Assembly (NCBI GenBank): GCA_964637655.1
Contig: CAZWUZ010000004.1
Location: 1-25,606 of the forward strand
Reading direction: 5' to 3'
Source of the DNA: CAZWUZ01 sp964637655 [NCBI: uncultured bacterium]
Lineage (GTDB): Bacteria > DAOPZR01
DNA: 25,606 nucleotides
Shown: in pieces, positions 21,843 to 25,606 of the stretch
How positions within the stretch are numbered: the first letter of the stretch is position 1
Layout: the number at the start of each line of letters is the position of its first letter
Notes under the pieces: generated by a model
What the model saw: the letters and a program-made list of their open reading frames with translations, nothing else
Told to the model about the DNA's origin: nothing
Database searches by the model: none
Made by a program: the position numbers and the translations under genes

Positions 21843-23200
21843 ACTGCCTCCGGCTGCTTACCGCGATGCTGCTGGCCGTTGCCCTGCTGGTGCCCGCGCA
21901 GGCGGAAACCGTGCTGACGCTGGACGAGGCGGTGGCGCTGGCCCTGGCGCGCAACCGCGACCTGCAGAGCGCGGCGGAATACCACAACTATGTCATGGGC
22001 TATTACTACCGCGAGCGGTCCTCCGCGTTCCCGCAATTGACCATCAGCGCCGCGGACATCCGCGCGCGCGACTATGCCTCCGGAGTGATGAGCCCCGGCA
22101 CCGACCCGCTGGTGAGCGAAGCGCGCACCGCGGATCTGGCGGTCGATTGGACGGTATTCACCTGGGGCCAGGTGAGCGCGGCGCTGCGGGCCGCGGTCAT
22201 CGGCATCGAGAACGCGGAAGTGAAACTCGACGTGCAGCGGCGGGCCGTGGTGGAGGCGGTGACCGCCTCCTTCTACGACTGCCTGCTGGCGGACGAACTG
22301 ACCGCCATCGCGCGGCAGAACCTGGCGCAGAAGCAGCGCCACCTTGACGAAGCGACGCGGCGCAACACCGCGGGAACGGCTACCGATTACGACGTGCTGG
22401 CAGCGGAAGTGGCGGTGGCCAATGCGCGTCCCGAACTGATCCGCGCGGAAAACGCCATCCGCACCACGCGCGAACAGCTCGCGTTCCTGCTCGCGGCCGG
22501 CGATTCGGAGATGCGTGCGAGCGGCTCGCTCGCCGCGGCGACAGCGATCAGTCCCGTCCCGGACGAAACGCAGGCGCTGGCGACCGCGCTGGCGCAGCGT
22601 CCGGAACTGACCGACCTGCGCCAGCAGGAACAGGTGGCGGCGGAGTTCGTCACCATCGCCAACGCCGGCGACAAGCCGCGCGTGGCGCTCACCGGGCAGT
22701 ACGGCTGGCACGAACTGGGCTACGGCGGCGCGGCTGAAGACGGGCGCGACTGGAAGGCGGGGGTGGTCCTCTCCTTCCCGATTTTCGACGGGTTCCGCAC
22801 GGACGGTGCGGTGCGCCAGGCGGAGAGCCAGCGGGCGACGCTCGCCATCCAGCAGGCGAAACTGCGCGAAGCGATCACCCTCGAAGTGACCGTGACGCGC
22901 GACCGGGTGCGCGAGGCGGAGGAAATCGTGACGGCGCTGAGCAAGACCGTGCAGCAGGCGGAACGCCTGCTGGTGATGGCGGAAAAGGGGTTCGAGGCGG
23001 GGGTCAAGACGCGGCTCGACGTGGACGACGCGCAGCTCAACCTCGCGGCGGCGCGGGGCAACCTCGCCCGGGCGCGGCGCGATTACCTCGTGGCGCGCGT
23101 GGCGCTCGACCGCGTGACGGGAACGATGCAGGTACCGGTAACCGCGGGGGCGATCAGCATTCCCGCCGTCCACGGCCACGCCCTCTTCCTCACCGACTGA
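21839..23200 (+). CDS. TolC-family outer-membrane efflux channel
   Basis: A 453-residue channel. A signal peptide ends at AQA|ET (22-23). Two repeats of the outer-membrane efflux domain follow, with the typical TLDEAVALALARNRDL start, long helices rich in Ala/Glu/Arg and a central VVLSFPIFDGFRTDG turn. The end of the second domain has KTRLDVDDAQLNLAAARGNL. AAGGAG precedes the ATG, which overlaps the pump stop. It completes the adaptor-pump-channel operon begun by the TetR gene. A possible promoter for the next gene begins about 10 bp past its stop. Confidence 0.93.
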   Translation: MNCLRLLTAMLLAVALLVPAQAETVLTLDEAVALALARNRDLQSAAEYHNYVMGYYYRERSSAFPQLTISAADIRARDYASGVMSPGTDPLVSEARTADLAVDWTVFTWGQVSAALRAAVIGIENAEVKLDVQRRAVVEAVTASFYDCLLADELTAIARQNLAQKQRHLDEATRRNTAGTATDYDVLAAEVAVANARPELIRAENAIRTTREQLAFLLAAGDSEMRASGSLAAATAISPVPDETQALATALAQRPELTDLRQQEQVAAEFVTIANAGDKPRVALTGQYGWHELGYGGAAEDGRDWKAGVVLSFPIFDGFRTDGAVRQAESQRATLAIQQAKLREAITLEVTVTRDRVREAEEIVTALSKTVQQAERLLVMAEKGFEAGVKTRLDVDDAQLNLAAARGNLARARRDYLVARVALDRVTGTMQVPVTAGAISIPAVHGHALFLTD

Positions 23201-23211
23201 CATGGTCGGGT

Positions 23212-23240
23212 TTGTCAGTCCGGCCGGTTTGAGGTATACT
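23212..23240 (+). promoter_or_regulatory. Near-leaderless promoter of the ABC-F gene
   Basis: TTGTCA (23212-23217), 17 bp, TATACT (23235-23240), then 8 nt to the ATG at 23249. Transcription would start at or within a nucleotide or two of the start codon, and there is no ribosome-binding site. Confidence 0.65.
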
Positions 23241-23248
23241 CCGCGACT

Positions 23249-25090
23249 ATGCTGATTGTTGCAGATGTCGCCAAGTCGTACGGGCCGCAGCAGCTCTTCG
23301 ATGGCGTTTCCTTCCAGGTCAACCGCGGTGAGCGGGTGGGGATTGTCGGGCGCAACGGCCACGGCAAGACGACCCTGCTGCGCCTGCTCACCGGGCGCGA
23401 GGAACCGGATGCGGGGCGCATCGAGTACCCGCGCAACTACCGCATCGGTTTCCTCGAGCAGCACCTGACGTTCAAACTGCCAACCATCCTTGACGAGGCG
23501 GCGGCGGGGTTGCCGGCAGGGGACGAGCACGAGACCTGGCGCGCGGAAAAGATTCTGCGTGGACTGGGGTTCGGGTCGCGCGACCTCGAGCGCGCCGCGT
23601 CCGAGTTTTCGGGCGGCTATCAGTCGCGCATCCATCTGGCGCGCGTGCTGGTAAGCGAGCCCGACCTGCTGATCCTCGACGAGCCGACCAACTACCTCGA
23701 CATCACCGCGCTGCGCTGGCTGCAGCGTTTCCTCGCCTGCTGGCCGCGCGAACTGATCCTCGTCACGCACAACCGCAATTTCATGGACGGCGTCGTCACG
23801 CACGTGGTGGGCATCCACCGGCAGAAGGCACGCAAGGTCGCGGGTGATACAGAGCAGTACTACGGCCTCATCACCCAGGAAGAAGAGATCTTCGAGTCGA
23901 CGCGCCAGAAAGAGGAGCGCAAGCGGGCGCACGCGGAACGTTTCATCACGCGCTTCCGCGCCAAGGCACGACTCGCGGGGATGGTGCAGTCGCGCGTCAA
24001 GATGCTCGCCAAGACGGAACGCAAGGAGAAACTGGTCGACCTCGAGTCGCTCGACTTCTCCTTCACCGCCCTGCCGTTCGCCGCCAAGGTGATGCTCGGG
24101 GCGGACGACCTGGCCTTCGGCTGGAAACAGGGTAAAAAGCCGCTCATCGACAACCTGACCTTCCACGTCGGGCGCGATGACCGCATCGGGGTGGTCGGGC
24201 CCAACGGGCGTGGCAAAACGACGCTGCTGCGCCTGCTGGCCGGCGAACTGGAGCCGTGGTCGGGGAACATCCGCCCGCACCCGACCCTGACGACCGCCTA
24301 CTACGGGCAGACCAACATCGACCGGCTGCAGGCGCAGCGCAACGTGGTCGAGGAGATCCTCACCGCGGCGCCCGACGTGGCGCCGCAACGCGCGCGCGAC
24401 CTGGCCGGGGCGATGATGTTTTCCGGTGACGACGCGCTCAAGCCGATCAGCGTCCTCTCGGGTGGCGAGCGGGCGCGAGTGCTGCTGGGGAAACTGCGCG
24501 CCACTCCCGCGCACCTGCTGCTGTTGGACGAACCGACCAACCACCTCGACCTCGAGTCGTGCGACGCGCTGCTCTCGGCCATCGATGCGTTCGACGGGGC
24601 GGTGGTGATGGTGACCCACAACGAGATGCTGCTCGAGGCACTGGCGACGCGGCTGATCGTTTTCGACCGCGGGCAGATTTCCTGCTATGAGGGCCCGTAC
24701 CGTGAGTTCCTCGAACGGGTCGGCTGGGAAGAGGACGACGAGAACGCCGACGCCTGCATCCTCGCCGCGGACGAGGACGACACGCCACCGGTCAAACAGC
24801 TGTCGCGACGCGAGCGCGCGGAACTCGTGCAGCAGCGGGCGAAGGCGCTGCGCCCGCTGCAGGAGCGCGCGGGGAAACTCGAGGAACTGGTCAGCGCCGC
24901 GGAGCAGGAACTGGCCGAGGTCAACGAGGCGCTGATCGAGGCCTCGACCGCAGGCGACGCAACACAATTCGCCGCGCTGGGCAAAAAGGCGCGCGAACTG
25001 CCGCCGCTGATCGCCAAGTACTACACCGAACTTGAAACAGCGACCGCGGCCCTCGACCGCGAATCCGCGCAATGGCCCGACCCGGGCTGA
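23249..25090 (+). CDS. ABC-F family ATPase (Uup/YheS-like)
   Basis: A soluble 613-residue protein with two ATP-binding cassettes and no membrane part. ABC-F proteins act on the ribosome. Cassette 1 has GRNGHGKTT (34-42), the signature FSGGYQS (120-126) and DEPTNYLD (144-151). Cassette 2 has GPNGRGKTT, LSGGERARVLL and DEPTNHLDL. Between them lies a charged interdomain linker (EEIFESTRQKEERKRAHAER). The C-terminus is a coiled coil of about 80 residues (KALRPLQERAGKLEELVSAA, then AEVNEALIEAS) of the kind seen in Uup and YheS. The switch loop after cassette 1 reads VTHN rather than the common VSHD. No resistance function can be claimed. Start ATG 23249, near-leaderless. Confidence 0.93.
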   Translation: MLIVADVAKSYGPQQLFDGVSFQVNRGERVGIVGRNGHGKTTLLRLLTGREEPDAGRIEYPRNYRIGFLEQHLTFKLPTILDEAAAGLPAGDEHETWRAEKILRGLGFGSRDLERAASEFSGGYQSRIHLARVLVSEPDLLILDEPTNYLDITALRWLQRFLACWPRELILVTHNRNFMDGVVTHVVGIHRQKARKVAGDTEQYYGLITQEEEIFESTRQKEERKRAHAERFITRFRAKARLAGMVQSRVKMLAKTERKEKLVDLESLDFSFTALPFAAKVMLGADDLAFGWKQGKKPLIDNLTFHVGRDDRIGVVGPNGRGKTTLLRLLAGELEPWSGNIRPHPTLTTAYYGQTNIDRLQAQRNVVEEILTAAPDVAPQRARDLAGAMMFSGDDALKPISVLSGGERARVLLGKLRATPAHLLLLDEPTNHLDLESCDALLSAIDAFDGAVVMVTHNEMLLEALATRLIVFDRGQISCYEGPYREFLERVGWEEDDENADACILAADEDDTPPVKQLSRRERAELVQQRAKALRPLQERAGKLEELVSAAEQELAEVNEALIEASTAGDATQFAALGKKARELPPLIAKYYTELETATAALDRESAQWPDPG

Positions 25091-25131
25091 CCCGCCACTG
25101 CTTCACCGCAACGCACAAAATCACAGCAACA

Positions 25132-25250
25132 GCTTTCACTGCAGAGCACGCAGAGCACACAGAGAAAACCTCACCCATTCCTTTACCACGGAGCACACGG
25201 AGCACACGGAGCACACGGAGCGGTTGCGATATGCTGCCGGTGATGCGGCA
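25132..25250. repeat. Direct repeat copy A
   Basis: About 119 bp and nearly identical to 25497-25606. It is 9 bp longer because it has one more AGCACACGG unit. Confidence 0.85.
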
Positions 25251-25267
25251 GTGCATAGCAATAATCC

Positions 25268-25298
25268 GTCATGCCCGAATGGTGGTATCGGGCATCCA
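25268..25298. repeat. 31-bp dispersed hairpin element, copy 2 (reverse orientation)
   Basis: ATGCCCGA (25271-25278) and TCGGGCAT (25288-25295) around a 9-nt loop, framed by GTC and CCA. Relative to the copy at 13406-13436 one stem pair is changed on both sides (C-G to G-C), keeping the stem perfect. A more eroded relative may lie at about 25313-25360. Confidence 0.65.
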
Positions 25299-25496
25299 CC
25301 GTATTGTGGACCCGTCCCCGAAGTCAGTAACCGGGGCTTACAGATTTCGGGGGGTGACACACCGTGCACAGGCGAGGGCGCCTGTGCCACACAATCAACT
25401 GCTGCTCATTGGTGTCGGTTCATGCAGCACCGCCGCCCACCATCTTTCCAGCGGGAGTGCTGCGGACGCGGCTGTGCCGACAAGCACCACAGCATG

Positions 25497-25606
25497 GCTT
25501 TCACCGCAGAGCACGCAGAGCACACAGAGAAAACCTCACCCATTTCTTTACCACGGAGCACACGGAGCACACGGAGCGGTTGCGATATGCTGCCGGTGAT
25601 GCGGCA
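25497..25606. repeat. Direct repeat copy B, reaching the window end
   Basis: About 110 bp, matching 25132-25250 with a couple of substitutions and one fewer AGCACACGG unit. It may continue past the window. Confidence 0.85.

Larger units (their letters stand above)
25091..25606. repeat. Repeat-rich intergenic region
   Basis: No gene is supported here; the 175-codon frame at 25072-25599 is built of repeats. A direct repeat of about 110-119 bp occurs at 25132-25250 and 25497-25606 (the second copy touches the window edge). Both are made of GCAGAGCACGCAGAGCACACAG-type words, a bridge, then AGCACACGG units (three in copy A, two in copy B), and end with an identical GCGATATGCTGCCGGTGATG. A hairpin element lies between them at 25268-25298. 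Confidence 0.75.

Noticed and set aside
21773-25072. A 1099-codon antisense frame across the TolC-like and ABC-F genes
   Set aside because: It crosses two well-supported genes and their intergenic gap with low-complexity sequence. No family is recognisable.
25132-25606. The CACGGAG-type repeats as a CRISPR array
   Set aside because: Units are 9 bp and contiguous with no unique spacers, and there are no cas genes.

Overview
The window reads as chromosome of a Gram-negative bacterium. A lipoprotein membrane-fusion protein, an inner-membrane RND pump and a TolC-type outer-membrane channel require two membranes. The conserved genes (tex, xdhC-like, alr, RND operon, ABC-F) are GC-rich. Promoters are sigma70-like (TTGACA, 16-17 bp spacer, TATAAT-like), and several -10 boxes lie only 6-8 nt before the ATG, suggesting leaderless mRNAs. 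Short tandem repeats of the type ACCACGGAGCACACGGAG and dispersed hairpins occur between genes. I cannot fix the phylum from this.

Layout. (1) 1-91: four degenerate 22-23 bp repeats that look like a transposon end. (2) 141-4167, minus: a complete bacterial RNA-repair operon, Hen1 then Pnkp, with its own promoter. (3) 4.2-6.8 kb: a lower-GC cassette of small genes, mostly of unknown function. Three minus-strand genes use two near-identical promoter modules. A two-gene plus-strand operon lies divergently behind a 22-bp perfect palindrome. (4) 6.8-10.7 kb: a defence/toxin-antitoxin scrapyard. It holds three copies of the 3' end of a helicase gene, a broken DinD/BRO-like remnant, a ~590 bp direct duplication flanking an intact PIN-toxin/antitoxin pair, and an AbiEi/AbiEii-type pair whose AbiEii gene carries a premature in-frame TGA. 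This block ends at a tRNA-Asn (10798-10872), so the tRNA may mark the edge of an accessory island running to its left. (5) 10.98-16.6 kb: core genes tex and an XdhC-family gene (minus), then a membrane protein, alanine racemase and another membrane protein (plus). (6) 16.6-23.2 kb: a TetR-regulated RND efflux operon (TetR, adaptor, pump, TolC-like channel) with several TACC-N4-GGTA operators and a partial duplication of the 5' end of the pump gene. (7) 23.2-25.1 kb: an ABC-F ATPase with a near-leaderless promoter. (8) 25.1-25.6 kb: non-coding repeats.

How the genes work together. Hen1 and Pnkp repair and methylate cleaved RNA, which fits the nearby remains of RNA-targeting toxins (PIN) and abortive-infection genes. 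The TetR protein probably controls its own transcription and the tripartite pump behind it. The best candidates for something undescribed are the divergent small-gene cassette at 4.5-6.8 kb and the recurrent leaderless promoter architecture. Neither has a function that can be read from the sequence alone.
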